DNA from: Gammaproteobacteria bacterium
Lineage (GTDB): Bacteria > Pseudomonadota > Gammaproteobacteria > Arenicellales > DRJH01
Direction of reading: 5' to 3'
Assembly: GCA_011052285.1 (NCBI GenBank)
Contig: DRJH01000328.1
Location: forward strand, 1 to 15,771
DNA length: 15,771 nucleotides
This document shows, one piece after another, positions 6,225 to 14,644 of this stretch. The translations under genes were made by a program, and so were the position numbers. The stretch's first letter is position 1; every line of letters starts with the position of its first letter. The notes under the pieces were generated by a model that saw only the letters and a list, made by a program, of their open reading frames with translations, searched no databases and was not told the DNA's origin.

Positions 6225-7522
6225 TGGTTCACTCAGTCTTCCGTGGCCGTTTTCTGCATTTTTTCGAGAACCCACACCAACATGGCGACAGCGCATGGCA
6301 ATATCTCGAAGACGGGATATTGTGGGTCGAAGAGGGTCATATTGCCGCATTCGGCCCGGCCAGCAATATCCTGCGAAAAATCCCGAAAAGTCTGCAGATC
6401 CGCCACAAGCCGGAACACCTTTTTCTACCCGGATTTGTCGATACCCACGTCCATTATCCGCAGATCGAGATGATCGCTGCTTATGGCAATCAGCTCCTCG
6501 AATGGCTGCGTGATTACACATTTCCGGTTGAATCTAAATTTGCCGACGCAGCCTATGCCCGGGCTGTTGCCAGGAGATTCCTGACCGAGCTGCTGCGCAA
6601 TGGCACCACCACGGCATTGGTTTTCTGTTCCGTACACAAGGCCTCCGTCGATGCTTTTTTTCAGGCTGCCGGGCAACGTAACGCTCGCATGATTGCCGGC
6701 AAGGTGATGATGGACCGCAATGCCCCGGAGGTGTTGCTCGATAATGCCGAGGACAGCTACACCCAGAGCCGGGAATTAATTCAGTGTTGGCATCAGCGCG
6801 GACGTTTCCATTATGCGGTAACACCCCGCTTCGCACCCACATCGACACCACAGCAGCTGACCCTGGCTGCCAGACTATTGACCGAGTTTCCTGACCTGTA
6901 CCTGCACACGCATTTATCAGAAAATCAGGCCGAAATCGAATGGGTCAAACGATTATTTCCGGAACGCACCAGTTATCTGGATGTCTATCGGCACTATGGC
7001 CTGGTCGGCCCACGCAGTATTTTCGCCCATGGCATTCATCTGCATGACAGCGACTTCGCGCTGTTGGCCCACGAACAATCTGCACTCGCTCATTGTCCAA
7101 CCTCGAACCTGTTTCTGGGCTCTGGCTTGTTTGATTTAGCCTCTGCCAATCAACATGGCATCAAGGTCGGCCTGGGCACGGATATCGGTGCTGGTACCAG
7201 TTTTTCGATGCTCCAGACCATGGCAGAAGCCTACAAAATACAGCAGCTGCGCGGCGCCACCCTGGATCCGCTGCAAGCCTTTTATCTGGCCACACTTGGT
7301 GGTGCGAAGGCCTTGAGTCTCGAACATAAAATCGGTAATTTCAAGCTCGGCAAAGAGGCTGATTTCATCGAAATCAACCCCGAAGCAACGCCTTTATTGC
7401 GGTTTCGCAGTGCCCACTGCAACCATCTTACTGAAACCCTGTTTGCACTGGCTGTACTGGGAGATGATCGCTGCATTGCCGCGACCTATTTACTCGGCCA
7501 GCCACAGCACTACCCGGATTAA
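6224..7522 (+). CDS. guaD: Guanine deaminase
   Basis: A 432-residue zinc amidohydrolase that deaminates guanine to xanthine, feeding purines into the urate pathway. Motifs in order: PGFVDTHVHYPQ with metal ligands H75 and H77; YAVTPRFAPTSTPQ (197-210); LHTHLSENQAEIEWV (227-241) with a metal His and the catalytic Glu; IFAHGIHLHD (266-275); and GLGTDIGAGTSFSML (316-330) with the metal-binding Asp320. Length and motif spacing fit bacterial GuaD. The start is GTG at 6224, sharing its G with the TAG of allA (TAGTG), which supports translational coupling. puuD starts 3 bp after its stop. The next enzyme, xanthine dehydrogenase, is not encoded here. Confidence 0.95.
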   Translation: MVHSVFRGRFLHFFENPHQHGDSAWQYLEDGILWVEEGHIAAFGPASNILRKIPKSLQIRHKPEHLFLPGFVDTHVHYPQIEMIAAYGNQLLEWLRDYTFPVESKFADAAYARAVARRFLTELLRNGTTTALVFCSVHKASVDAFFQAAGQRNARMIAGKVMMDRNAPEVLLDNAEDSYTQSRELIQCWHQRGRFHYAVTPRFAPTSTPQQLTLAARLLTEFPDLYLHTHLSENQAEIEWVKRLFPERTSYLDVYRHYGLVGPRSIFAHGIHLHDSDFALLAHEQSALAHCPTSNLFLGSGLFDLASANQHGIKVGLGTDIGAGTSFSMLQTMAEAYKIQQLRGATLDPLQAFYLATLGGAKALSLEHKIGNFKLGKEADFIEINPEATPLLRFRSAHCNHLTETLFALAVLGDDRCIAATYLLGQPQHYPD

Positions 7523-7525
7523 TCT

Positions 7526-8710
7526 ATGGAAAGCTATATTCTCGACTGGTTCAATCTGTTGTTGCGTTTTTTGCATGTAATCACCGGCATCGCCTGGATC
7601 GGGGCCTCGTTCTATTTCATCTGGCTGGATAATTCACTACAGACTCCACCGGAGTGGAAGCAAAAGAAAGGGATTTACGGTGACCTCTGGGCCATTCACG
7701 GAGGTGGTTTTTATGAGGTCGCTAAATACCGCAATGCCCCGGAACAACTGCCGGTAACCCTGCACTGGTTCAAATGGGAAGCCTATGCCACCTGGATTAC
7801 CGGCTTTATCCTGTTGAGTCTGATCTATTACCTGGGTGCCGACACCTATCTGATTGATCCGGAAAAAGCGGATCTGAAGCAATGGCAGGCTATCGCCATT
7901 GGGATCGCCGTTCTGGCTGCTGGCTGGTTCATTTATGACCTGGCATGTCGCAGCCCGTTGGCCGAACACGGCCTGTTGTTTGGCCTGATAATGCTACTCA
8001 TAATCGCCCTGACCGCCTGGGGCTTGAGCCAGCTGTTTACTGATCGTGCGGTCTATATCCATATCGGTGCGCTGATCGGTACGGCCATGGCGGCGAATGT
8101 TTACTTCACAATCATTCCCGCCCAGCGTGAGTTGGTGCGGGCCATGGAAGCGGGTGATGTGCCGGATCCGATGTGGGGAATACGGGCCAAATTGCGCTCC
8201 ACCCACAATAATTACGCCACCTTGCCGGTCATATTTATCATGACCAGCAACCACTATCCCATGACGTACAGCCACCCCTATGGCTGGTTGGTGCTGGTGG
8301 CTTTGGTGGCGATCGGGGCCTGGGCCCGACACTTTTTTAATCTACGCCACAAGGGCATCACCAGACCCATGATACTGGTCAGTGCGCTCGCGGCATTGGC
8401 GATTGTAGCCTGGTTGATTATACCGCCCAGGGTGATTAGCCAGGGCAATGTCAGCTTCAACCAGGTGCAATCGATTATTCAGCAGCGTTGCAGCACCTGC
8501 CACAGCCGCAAGCCCACGGATAAACAATTCACCACACCGCCTGCCGGCGTCACCCTGGATACCTCCAAAGAAATCCAGCGCTGGGCACCACGTATCCTGC
8601 AACGTGCCGTACAGACCAAAGATATGCCGTTTATGAACCGCACCGGTATTACGGAACAGGAACGGGGAAAGCTTGGAGCCTGGGTACAAGCGGGAGCCAG
8701 GACGCAGTAG
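7526..8710 (+). CDS. puuD: Membrane urate hydroxylase with C-terminal cytochrome c domain
   Basis: PuuD-type urate oxidase, 394 residues, which oxidises urate to 5-hydroxyisourate and passes electrons to the respiratory chain instead of making hydrogen peroxide. The N-terminal part has about eight membrane segments, beginning LLLRFLHVITGIAWIGASFYFIW (11-33), with family motifs HGGGFYEVAKY (58-68), LHWFKWEAYATWITGF (79-94) and THNNYATLPVIFIMTSNHYP (226-245). After the last membrane segment (about 281-299) comes a soluble periplasmic cytochrome c domain with CSTCH at 322-326 and a downstream DMPFMNRTGIT containing the likely Met axial ligand. It is the last gene of the uraH-allA-guaD-puuD operon, 3 bp after guaD. 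Its product is the substrate of UraH, so the operon holds consecutive steps. Confidence 0.93.
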   Translation: MESYILDWFNLLLRFLHVITGIAWIGASFYFIWLDNSLQTPPEWKQKKGIYGDLWAIHGGGFYEVAKYRNAPEQLPVTLHWFKWEAYATWITGFILLSLIYYLGADTYLIDPEKADLKQWQAIAIGIAVLAAGWFIYDLACRSPLAEHGLLFGLIMLLIIALTAWGLSQLFTDRAVYIHIGALIGTAMAANVYFTIIPAQRELVRAMEAGDVPDPMWGIRAKLRSTHNNYATLPVIFIMTSNHYPMTYSHPYGWLVLVALVAIGAWARHFFNLRHKGITRPMILVSALAALAIVAWLIIPPRVISQGNVSFNQVQSIIQQRCSTCHSRKPTDKQFTTPPAGVTLDTSKEIQRWAPRILQRAVQTKDMPFMNRTGITEQERGKLGAWVQAGARTQ

Positions 8711-8798
8711 ACTCTGTGTCGTATCCGCGGTCCTCAGTACCGTGTATCAGGTGGTCGACGGGGTTCAATAACGTACTACACATTACCGGGCATCCAGA

Positions 8799-10031
8799 AT
8801 GACGATAAACCAGAAAATTCTGCTGATTACCTCTTGCTATCCGCGTTCTGAACAAGACAACAGTGGTATTTTTCTGCGCTATCTCGCTACCCACCTGGCC
8901 CGTGAGAAGCTGACCAAAAAAAAACCAGAGATACACATCCTGGCTCCGGATGACGCGCAAATCCAGCCAACTCCCCTTGACCCACAGGTAGTCGTCCACA
9001 CTTTTCGCTATTTTCCCCGCAGATGGCAAACTCTGGCCTATGGTTCGGGTATTTTGCCCAACCTGCGTCGCCACCCTGCCCGGTACCTGCAACTCCCTTT
9101 TTTCATACTCTGCCAATGGTTTGCCCTGGTTCACCTCTGCCGAAAGCTACGCCCGGCTATCCTGCATGCCCACTGGATTCTGCCCCAGGGGCTACTCGCC
9201 GTTGTCACCGGCAGCTTGTTCTCAATTCCCGTGATCACAACTGCACACGGTGGCGATGTATTCGCTCTGCAGGGTAGTCTTACTGGCATACTGAAACGCT
9301 GGGTCCTTCACCATAGCACCTGCTGGACCGCCAACAGCCAGGCAACAGCCAGTGCTGCAGGCAAAATCAATAAATCACCTGTCATTGTCCCGATGGGAGT
9401 CGACAGCAGGCTGTTTCATCCGGGTATTGGCTGTGAGCCGACCGAAGCCGTGGCAGGCACACCACAAACCATTTTGTTTGTAGGGCGCCTGGTCCACAAA
9501 AAGGGTACGGGCTGCCTTCTTAAAGCCTTCGCTGGACTGCCAGCCAGCCAACGCTCGAAAAGCCGACTGGTAATCGTCGGTGATGGTCTGCTTAAATCTA
9601 CACTGCAGGCACAAGCCAAAGCATTGGGAATCAATCAGCAGGTCCGGTTTTTAGGTAATCTTCCCAACCGCGACCTGCCGGCACTCTACTGTGCAGCGGA
9701 TCTTTTTGTAGCCCCCTCAATACGGGACGCCCAAGGTGATACCGAGGGACTCGGTGTCATCCTGCTCGAAGCCATGGCCTGTGGTACAGCCATTATCGCC
9801 AGTGCGATTGGTGGCATCACCGAAGTGATTCGGGATCTGGAAAACGGGCTTTTGGTACCACCGGGAAAGGCTCCGGCGCTAACGGCAGCCATGGAGAGAC
9901 TGCTTGCAGACCCGAAACTGTGCCGTACCCTGGCACGTAACGGCCTGCAGCTCATTGAGAAACACTATCAATGGTCAGCCATTAGTGCGCAGTTTTGTGC
10001 ACTCTATCAACAATCTCTCATTGATCGTTGA
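8799..10031 (+). CDS. Family 4 (GT-B) glycosyltransferase
   Basis: A 410-residue retaining glycosyltransferase of the GT4 type, probably cytoplasmic or membrane-associated, building a surface polysaccharide or glycolipid. The N-terminal Rossmann domain starts KILLITSCYPRSEQDNSGIFLRYLATHL and contains ILHAHWILPQGL (121-132) and TTAHGGDVFALQG (147-159). The nucleotide-sugar-binding half contains ILFVGRLVHKKG (225-236), RLVIVGDG and the E-x7-E motif EGLGVILLE (E316, E324) followed by AMACGTAIIAS. Donor and acceptor cannot be told. It is separated by 88 bp from puuD with no clear promoter or terminator in between. It converges with the minus-strand glycosyltransferase, the two coding ends overlapping by 14 bp. 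It belongs functionally to the glycan genes to its right, though on the opposite strand. Confidence 0.9.
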   Translation: MTINQKILLITSCYPRSEQDNSGIFLRYLATHLAREKLTKKKPEIHILAPDDAQIQPTPLDPQVVVHTFRYFPRRWQTLAYGSGILPNLRRHPARYLQLPFFILCQWFALVHLCRKLRPAILHAHWILPQGLLAVVTGSLFSIPVITTAHGGDVFALQGSLTGILKRWVLHHSTCWTANSQATASAAGKINKSPVIVPMGVDSRLFHPGIGCEPTEAVAGTPQTILFVGRLVHKKGTGCLLKAFAGLPASQRSKSRLVIVGDGLLKSTLQAQAKALGINQQVRFLGNLPNRDLPALYCAADLFVAPSIRDAQGDTEGLGVILLEAMACGTAIIASAIGGITEVIRDLENGLLVPPGKAPALTAAMERLLADPKLCRTLARNGLQLIEKHYQWSAISAQFCALYQQSLIDR

Positions 10032-11100
10032 CCACGGATGCTGCGGACAAGACCTGCAGCAGCCTCTTGGCATTGTCCTTCCAACCGGCGCTGATCCCGT
10101 AGTCATACTGTCTGAGCACAAGAAACTGTTTAATCTTCGCAGCAGCTGCCGCAACATCTCCAGCGGGCGATAAAAACTGCCGGTGATCACGCATAATCCA
10201 GCCCGTCGAGGGCAAATCAGAGACCACCACCGGCCGCTGACAGGCCATGGCTTCGTATAATTTCACCGGATAACTAAAATTCCCAAAAGCACCTGTTTTG
10301 TTCAGTACCAGCACCACGTCAAGCGCATTCAACAACACCGGCATTCTGCCATCTTGCAGGTAGCCGAGCCAACGACAATGTTCCGGCAATACAATGCCGG
10401 CACCCTTTCGACCTGACAGCACAAATTCAATATCCGGATCGTTTGCAAACCGGTCGATCAAGGCAAACAGGGACGACAGATCCCGGCGCCGTGACAAGGC
10501 CCCGCTGTAGCCGACATACTTTTTATTCGGTAAAAACTCAAACTGCTGCCGACACCGGTTCCTATCCATTGGCTGGAAACCGGGGTCAGCAGCCATCGGG
10601 ATAACCGAGTAGTCCTGCCCTATCCGAACGGCTGCCATCAACTTGCCCAAGTCGGGTCCTGCAGCCGTGATGGCGTCTGCGCGGCGAAGTGCCGTACGCC
10701 AAAACCCATGTAATGGCAGCACCCAGGGCAGATAGCTTTCAAAGTTATCATAGGCATCGAGCAACGATTTGGCACCACTGCGAGCGGCCCAATAGTTCGC
10801 CAGAATCCCATAGTAAGTATCTGAACAACCGATAATCCAGTCTGGCTTTTGTGCTTGAATCAGCGAACGCAAACGTTTCCAGTACGACCAGGGCCCCCAG
10901 GGTAACAGGCTTTCACTGATCCACTCAATACCTTCATGCTGCCTGTGACTTGGTGGGCAAAATTGATGGCTGAGCATGACTACGGTCACCGTATGCCCAA
11001 GCTCCGCAAGCTCTCGCGGCAGGTAATAAAAGCGGCCATAGGGGCGCGTCATAAGGTCCTTGCCCTGAGGTCGCCGCTTGGTGAGGAACAGCAACTTCAT
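10018..11100 (-). CDS. Glycosyltransferase, GT-B fold (GT4-like)
   Basis: A 360-residue glycosyltransferase. It starts MKLLFLTKRRPQGKDLMTRPYGRFYYLPRELAELGHTVTVV, a GT-B N-terminal domain. Later come DWIIGCSDTYYGILANYWAARSGAKSLLDAYDNFES, VGYSGALSRRRDLSSLF at the beginning of the second domain, and FSYPVKLYEAMACQRPVVVSDLP, the equivalent of the E-x7-E nucleotide-binding segment. ATG 11100 is chosen over an in-frame start at 11169: homology begins with the beta-strand KLLFLT, and the longer form would overlap the upstream gene by 61 bp. With this start the gap to the upstream gene is 8 bp. It is the last gene of the minus-strand glycan operon, and its 3' end overlaps that of the convergent GT4 gene. 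Donor and acceptor are unknown. Confidence 0.85.
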   Translation of the reverse strand: MKLLFLTKRRPQGKDLMTRPYGRFYYLPRELAELGHTVTVVMLSHQFCPPSHRQHEGIEWISESLLPWGPWSYWKRLRSLIQAQKPDWIIGCSDTYYGILANYWAARSGAKSLLDAYDNFESYLPWVLPLHGFWRTALRRADAITAAGPDLGKLMAAVRIGQDYSVIPMAADPGFQPMDRNRCRQQFEFLPNKKYVGYSGALSRRRDLSSLFALIDRFANDPDIEFVLSGRKGAGIVLPEHCRWLGYLQDGRMPVLLNALDVVLVLNKTGAFGNFSYPVKLYEAMACQRPVVVSDLPSTGWIMRDHRQFLSPAGDVAAAAAKIKQFLVLRQYDYGISAGWKDNAKRLLQVLSAASVVNDQ

Positions 11101-11108
11101 GTCATGCG

Positions 11109-12113
11109 TTACCAAATCAGCATCAGTTGTGACCATAACCGGCGCAGCAAACCAGGCCACTGTGACCATCCGGGGCGACCATCGTGCACCCGAAAGTGTA
11201 TACGACGATCCTGAACCGGATAGCTACCGATTCCTTTTTGTTGCAGCCAGCGGGCGGTGTGAGTGAGCTCCTTGATATAGCCTGCATACAACCAGCGGCG
11301 GTATTTCAGAGGCATAACACCAAAATCAGTCATACCGTGAGAGATGAGCCGGGTAGAAAGAATTTTCAAGGCATGGAAATGATAAAAAATCAGGGCATCA
11401 TGATCAACCAGCAGCCGATCCTTCTGTACTCGCAGGCGGTAGTTCGCCCAGTTCCAGGGTGCCAGCCCAGCCGTCTTGAGCTGACTAATCACCAAATCAT
11501 CATACCATTCGGGCCAACGGTCCAGGTATTTCTGGTCGGCAAATCGCTGTGCTTCCAGGCGGTCATAACACCACTCCAGGCATTGTTGATGCCAGTGTTC
11601 AAGACACTCCAGACCCTGGATAGTACTGCGAAATGACTGGTACTGCACATTGAAGCGCCCGTACTGAAGCTTGTCCTGCAGGTGAGCCGGAAACCGATGC
11701 TCTATGACCAGGATGGAAGCTTGACCCAATTCAGCAAACAGTGGAGCGGGACTTTGATAGAAAAACAGATCGGCATCCAGATAGGTGATCACCTCAATCC
11801 CATCGAAATTCCGTAACAGGTACAAGGGCAAAGCCGGGCTGAGGGTGAAGTAATATTCAATCAAGCTGCGATTGGCTTTGGCCTTCAGTAAACGCGGGTC
11901 CCATACCTCAATATCGGACAACGTTAACGGTATGATGTGCGGCTGCTGCAATCTCTTCAACGTATGGTAGCTGCCTTCATCCAGACACAGCACATAAAAA
12001 TGAAAGTCTTGCAGATATCTGGCCAAAGAACGAAAAAGAGTCAGGCCCCGTAGCAGAAACTGGCTGTCAAAGAGGGTGCAAAAGTGATAGTCCGGTTTAT
12101 CTACGCAAAGCAT
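11109..12113 (-). CDS. Putative nucleotide-sugar glycosyltransferase with DxD motif
   Basis: A 334-residue protein that looks like a GT-A type transferase related to the GT8 group. It opens HFCTLFDSQFLLRGLTLFRSLARYLQDFHFYVLCLD, a typical first strand and helix of these enzymes (hexosyltransferase moving along a list of donors). It has the metal-binding motif YLDADLFFYQ at 111-120 with D113-A-D115. Later landmarks are ADQKYLDRWPEWYDD and DALIFYHFHALK, where the His cluster could complete metal or donor binding. It overlaps the end of the aminotransferase gene by 17 bp and is followed after 8 bp by the next glycosyltransferase, so it is in the same operon. I do not recognise a specific product. 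Confidence 0.78.
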   Translation of the reverse strand: MLCVDKPDYHFCTLFDSQFLLRGLTLFRSLARYLQDFHFYVLCLDEGSYHTLKRLQQPHIIPLTLSDIEVWDPRLLKAKANRSLIEYYFTLSPALPLYLLRNFDGIEVITYLDADLFFYQSPAPLFAELGQASILVIEHRFPAHLQDKLQYGRFNVQYQSFRSTIQGLECLEHWHQQCLEWCYDRLEAQRFADQKYLDRWPEWYDDLVISQLKTAGLAPWNWANYRLRVQKDRLLVDHDALIFYHFHALKILSTRLISHGMTDFGVMPLKYRRWLYAGYIKELTHTARWLQQKGIGSYPVQDRRIHFRVHDGRPGWSQWPGLLRRLWSQLMLIW

Positions 12114-13215
12114 GCCGCAAAGCCTGACAGATGTTCATGACATCTTGTTCCGATAACTCCGGATACATCGGCAGGCTGAGAATCCGGGAACAAACCCGCT
12201 CGGTATTCGGCAGGGCAAAGGGGCTCAACTCCGGGCTGGAAAAAGCAGGTTGCCGGTGTACCGGCAACGGATAGTGTACAGCCGTTGCTACCCCCTGTTG
12301 CCTGAGTTCCTGCTGTATCCGCTCACGGTCCGCCAGCTGGATAACATATTGATGGAAAACATGACTGCATCCTTCGGGAATAGATGGACACGCAATGCGA
12401 TCTTCCCCTTGCAAGGCTGCTGTGTAGGCATCAGCCAATTGCCTGCGTTGTCGATTCGCAGCCTCCAGGTACGGTAACTTGACCCGCAAAATCGCAGCCT
12501 GCAGCTCATCCAGTCGACTATTAATTCCTTGTGGATGCGCACTGATATAACGTTCTACCCAGCCATACTGACGCAACGCCAGTAAAGTCTTCTGTTGTGA
12601 CGCCGTTTGACAGACCACCGCACCTCCATCACCCATGGCCCCGAGATTTTTGGTTGGATAAAAACTGAAACAGCCAAAAGCACCGAATGAGCCTACTGTT
12701 CCCGAACCTATGCTTGCACCATGTGCCTGTGCACAATCTTCAATAACCACAATCCCGTGATGACCGGCTATTTCAGAAATTGCCTCTATCTTAGCTGGCA
12801 GTCCATAGAGATGGACCGGCACAACCGCCTTGACCCGTTTTCCAGGCACACGACCTATGGCCATTTCAAGGGCAGAAGGATCCATGTTGTAGGTTCTTTC
12901 ATCAATATCGATGAACAACGGTTTAGCACCGGCACGTACGATAGCAGCGACCGTGGCCACGGCGGTATTCGCAACCGTAAGCACCACATCGCCCGGACCG
13001 ATATCACAAGCACGCAGGGACAGTTCGATCGCATCTGTACCGCTACCCACTGCCACCGCATAGCATGAACCCATGGTGGAGGCAAATTCCACCTCAAACT
13101 GGCTGACCTCATCGCCCAGAATATACCAACCACTATCAAGAACCCGGGAAACGGCTTCATTGATCTCGCTCCGGTAACGAAGATACGCTGCCTTGGGGTC
13201 ACATTGTGGGATCAT
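12097..13215 (-). CDS. DegT/DnrJ/EryC1/StrS sugar aminotransferase
   Basis: A 372-residue PLP-dependent aminotransferase of the DegT family, which converts a keto group on a nucleotide-activated sugar to an amino group. It shows SGWYILGDEVSQFEVEFA (28-45), VGSGTDAIELSLRA (56-69), VPVHLYGLPAKIEAI (132-146), EDCAQAHGAS (159-168, with D160 stacking near PLP) and FSFYPTKNLGAMGDGGAVV, where K189 should form the Schiff base. The C-terminal HYPLPVHRQPAFSS and LPMYPELSEQDV are also typical. Its ATG overlaps the TGA of the epimerase gene by four bases (ATGA), which implies coupled translation. With the epimerase/dehydratase upstream it probably makes an amino-deoxysugar for the glycan built by the following transferases. 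The exact sugar cannot be inferred. Confidence 0.92.
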   Translation of the reverse strand: MIPQCDPKAAYLRYRSEINEAVSRVLDSGWYILGDEVSQFEVEFASTMGSCYAVAVGSGTDAIELSLRACDIGPGDVVLTVANTAVATVAAIVRAGAKPLFIDIDERTYNMDPSALEMAIGRVPGKRVKAVVPVHLYGLPAKIEAISEIAGHHGIVVIEDCAQAHGASIGSGTVGSFGAFGCFSFYPTKNLGAMGDGGAVVCQTASQQKTLLALRQYGWVERYISAHPQGINSRLDELQAAILRVKLPYLEAANRQRRQLADAYTAALQGEDRIACPSIPEGCSHVFHQYVIQLADRERIQQELRQQGVATAVHYPLPVHRQPAFSSPELSPFALPNTERVCSRILSLPMYPELSEQDVMNICQALRHALRR

Positions 13216-14192
13216 ACATATTCCCCGAAATGTGCGGCATAAAAGTGCAATGTGGTTTTCAGTCCCTGCTCAAGAAATATCTTCGGTTGCCACCCAAGCC
13301 GCTTGTTAATGAGCTTGTAGTCAGAATAATAATCGCCGATATCAATCTTCTTGCGCTCCTGCGGAAACTCCAGGACCTTATAGCGACCAGAGCCATGAAG
13401 CTGGACCAGTTTCTCCGCCAGATCCTGAAGTGAGATTACCTCACCAGACCCCAGGTTAAAGACACTCCCATCCGCCTTTTCATCCACAGCAACCTGCAGG
13501 AAGGCATCAACCACATCGTCCAGATAATTAAAATCACGCAGCTGCTGACCACCCCATACCTCAATCGGATGGCCTTCCAGCAAACGGCGAATCCAGATCC
13601 CGACAAAGGTTTGTCGGGCGTCCATGATTCGCATCCCCGGTCCATAGGTATTGGTTAAACGCAAAACTGTTCCACGAACACCATAGACTTCATTATAGAG
13701 CAAGTGATACTGCTCTCCGGCCAGTTTATTAATACCATTGACATCGACAGGATGCACCGGGTGTTGTTCATCAACAGGCAGGTATTGTGGCCGACCATAA
13801 AGCTGCCGGGTGCTGGCGAAAATAATTTTTGTATCCGGATTATACTGCCGTATTGTTTCCAGAATCGAGAGTTGAGCGCGGGCATTGATCTGCAAATCAG
13901 TTTGCGGATCAGCCATCGAATCCATGTGACTGGTCTGGCCTGCCATATTAAATATGTAGTCCATACCCTGCACGAGATGCCGCAGGCTAAAATGATCACG
14001 CACATCAGAAATGTTTACAGTAAGCTTATCCTCGAACCCCTTGATGTTAGAGAAATTACCCCCATACTCGGGAATCATTGAATCAACAATCGTAACCTTA
14101 GCAACATCTGCCAGCCGCCTTGCGATGGCAGAACCGATAAAACCCATACCACCGGTAATAAGCACCTTGGTTCCTGTAAAGGGATTTTCCAT
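13212..14192 (-). CDS. NAD-dependent nucleotide-sugar epimerase/dehydratase (extended SDR)
   Basis: A 326-residue extended short-chain dehydrogenase acting on a nucleotide sugar. The dinucleotide-binding loop GGMGFIG lies at 14-20 and the acidic end of beta-2 is VDSM. FNMAGQTSHMDSMADP (81-96) and FASTRQLYG (125-133) are standard, and LRLTNTYGPGMRI and VWGGQQLRDFNYLDDVVDAF mark the substrate domain. The usual catalytic Y-x3-K reads N-G-I-N-K (152-156), so the Tyr is Asn while the Lys remains. I recall close relatives with the same NGINK pattern, so this may be a subfamily trait rather than damage. The GPGM segment has Gly where many relatives have Arg. The gene starts within the stop of the truncated methyltransferase (TAATG) and overlaps the aminotransferase start. 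Confidence 0.9.
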   Translation of the reverse strand: MENPFTGTKVLITGGMGFIGSAIARRLADVAKVTIVDSMIPEYGGNFSNIKGFEDKLTVNISDVRDHFSLRHLVQGMDYIFNMAGQTSHMDSMADPQTDLQINARAQLSILETIRQYNPDTKIIFASTRQLYGRPQYLPVDEQHPVHPVDVNGINKLAGEQYHLLYNEVYGVRGTVLRLTNTYGPGMRIMDARQTFVGIWIRRLLEGHPIEVWGGQQLRDFNYLDDVVDAFLQVAVDEKADGSVFNLGSGEVISLQDLAEKLVQLHGSGRYKVLEFPQERKKIDIGDYYSDYKLINKRLGWQPKIFLEQGLKTTLHFYAAHFGEYV

Positions 14193-14512
14193 TATGTAAC
14201 CTTGCGTGCAAGTACAACATTATCCAGGTAAAGATCAGAATTTGATGGCAATACTCTGTAAAGTAACTCACCTGGAATATTACATGGTGATATTAACAAG
14301 ACGGTTAGAATCCGGTTAAGCCAGGTATATTTGCTGGTGGTTTTATATATATAGGAATTGATCAACTGAAATAGCGCCCGGACATCGTTTGCAGATTTGC
14401 GTTGCTCAGGAATCTTATAATCATGTTGTTCCAGCATATAACGTATTCCAAACGAGGTAAAGCGAAAGTAATCATTTGGTTGCTCATGCTCATCCCGGAC
14501 AAAGAGACTGAC
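14192..14512 (-). pseudogene. C-terminal fragment of a SAM-dependent methyltransferase
   Basis: The open frame 14512-14192 reads VSLFVRDEHEQPNDYFRFTS, then FGIRYMLEQHDYKIPEQRKS and onward to a TAA that overlaps the epimerase ATG. The block HEQPNDYFRFTSFGIRYMLEQHDY resembles the segment near the end of class I methyltransferases in glycan clusters (H--P-DF-RFT-YGLR-LLE--GF). The 5' two-thirds, with the SAM-binding motifs, is missing. Upstream of about 14505 the sequence changes to a different family in another frame. Tight coupling to the downstream epimerase shows this was once the first or an internal gene of the operon. An ATG at 14437 is the only in-frame start left, and its short product would not be an enzyme. 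The family call rests on the pattern only. Confidence 0.6.
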
Positions 14513-14636
14513 TCACCCGATCCATCAACTCAAATTGCTGGCTGCCAGTTAATATAAACCGTCCTGCAACGGGATCCTGATCGACCAATCCTCCAAAATA
14601 GATTGCCTGACAAGCCCAGGCTAGGAAACTGCGCCA
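14490..14636 (-). pseudogene. Fragment of an AAA_14/DUF4143-type ATPase
   Basis: The frame from 14606 to 14505 reads AIYFGGLVDQDPVAGRFILT, then GSQQFELMDRVSQSL, and ends in TGA at 14490-14492. The block LVDQDPVAGRFILTGSQQFELM plus SQSL is characteristic of the ATPase family with an AAA_14 domain followed by DUF4143. The Walker-B stretch that normally stands between AI-F and the LVD segment is absent, and both ends are cut, so this is a short relic. It overlaps the start of the methyltransferase fragment in a different frame, marking the recombination junction. These ATPases are common in mobile and defence-rich DNA of bacteria and archaea; their function is poorly understood. Confidence 0.55.
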
Positions 14637-14644
14637 TCATTCTG

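Noticed and set aside
11101..11169. Longer start of the GT4-like minus-strand gene at 11169
   Set aside because: The extra 23 residues overlap the upstream glycosyltransferase gene by 61 bp and do not look like the start of a GT-B domain.
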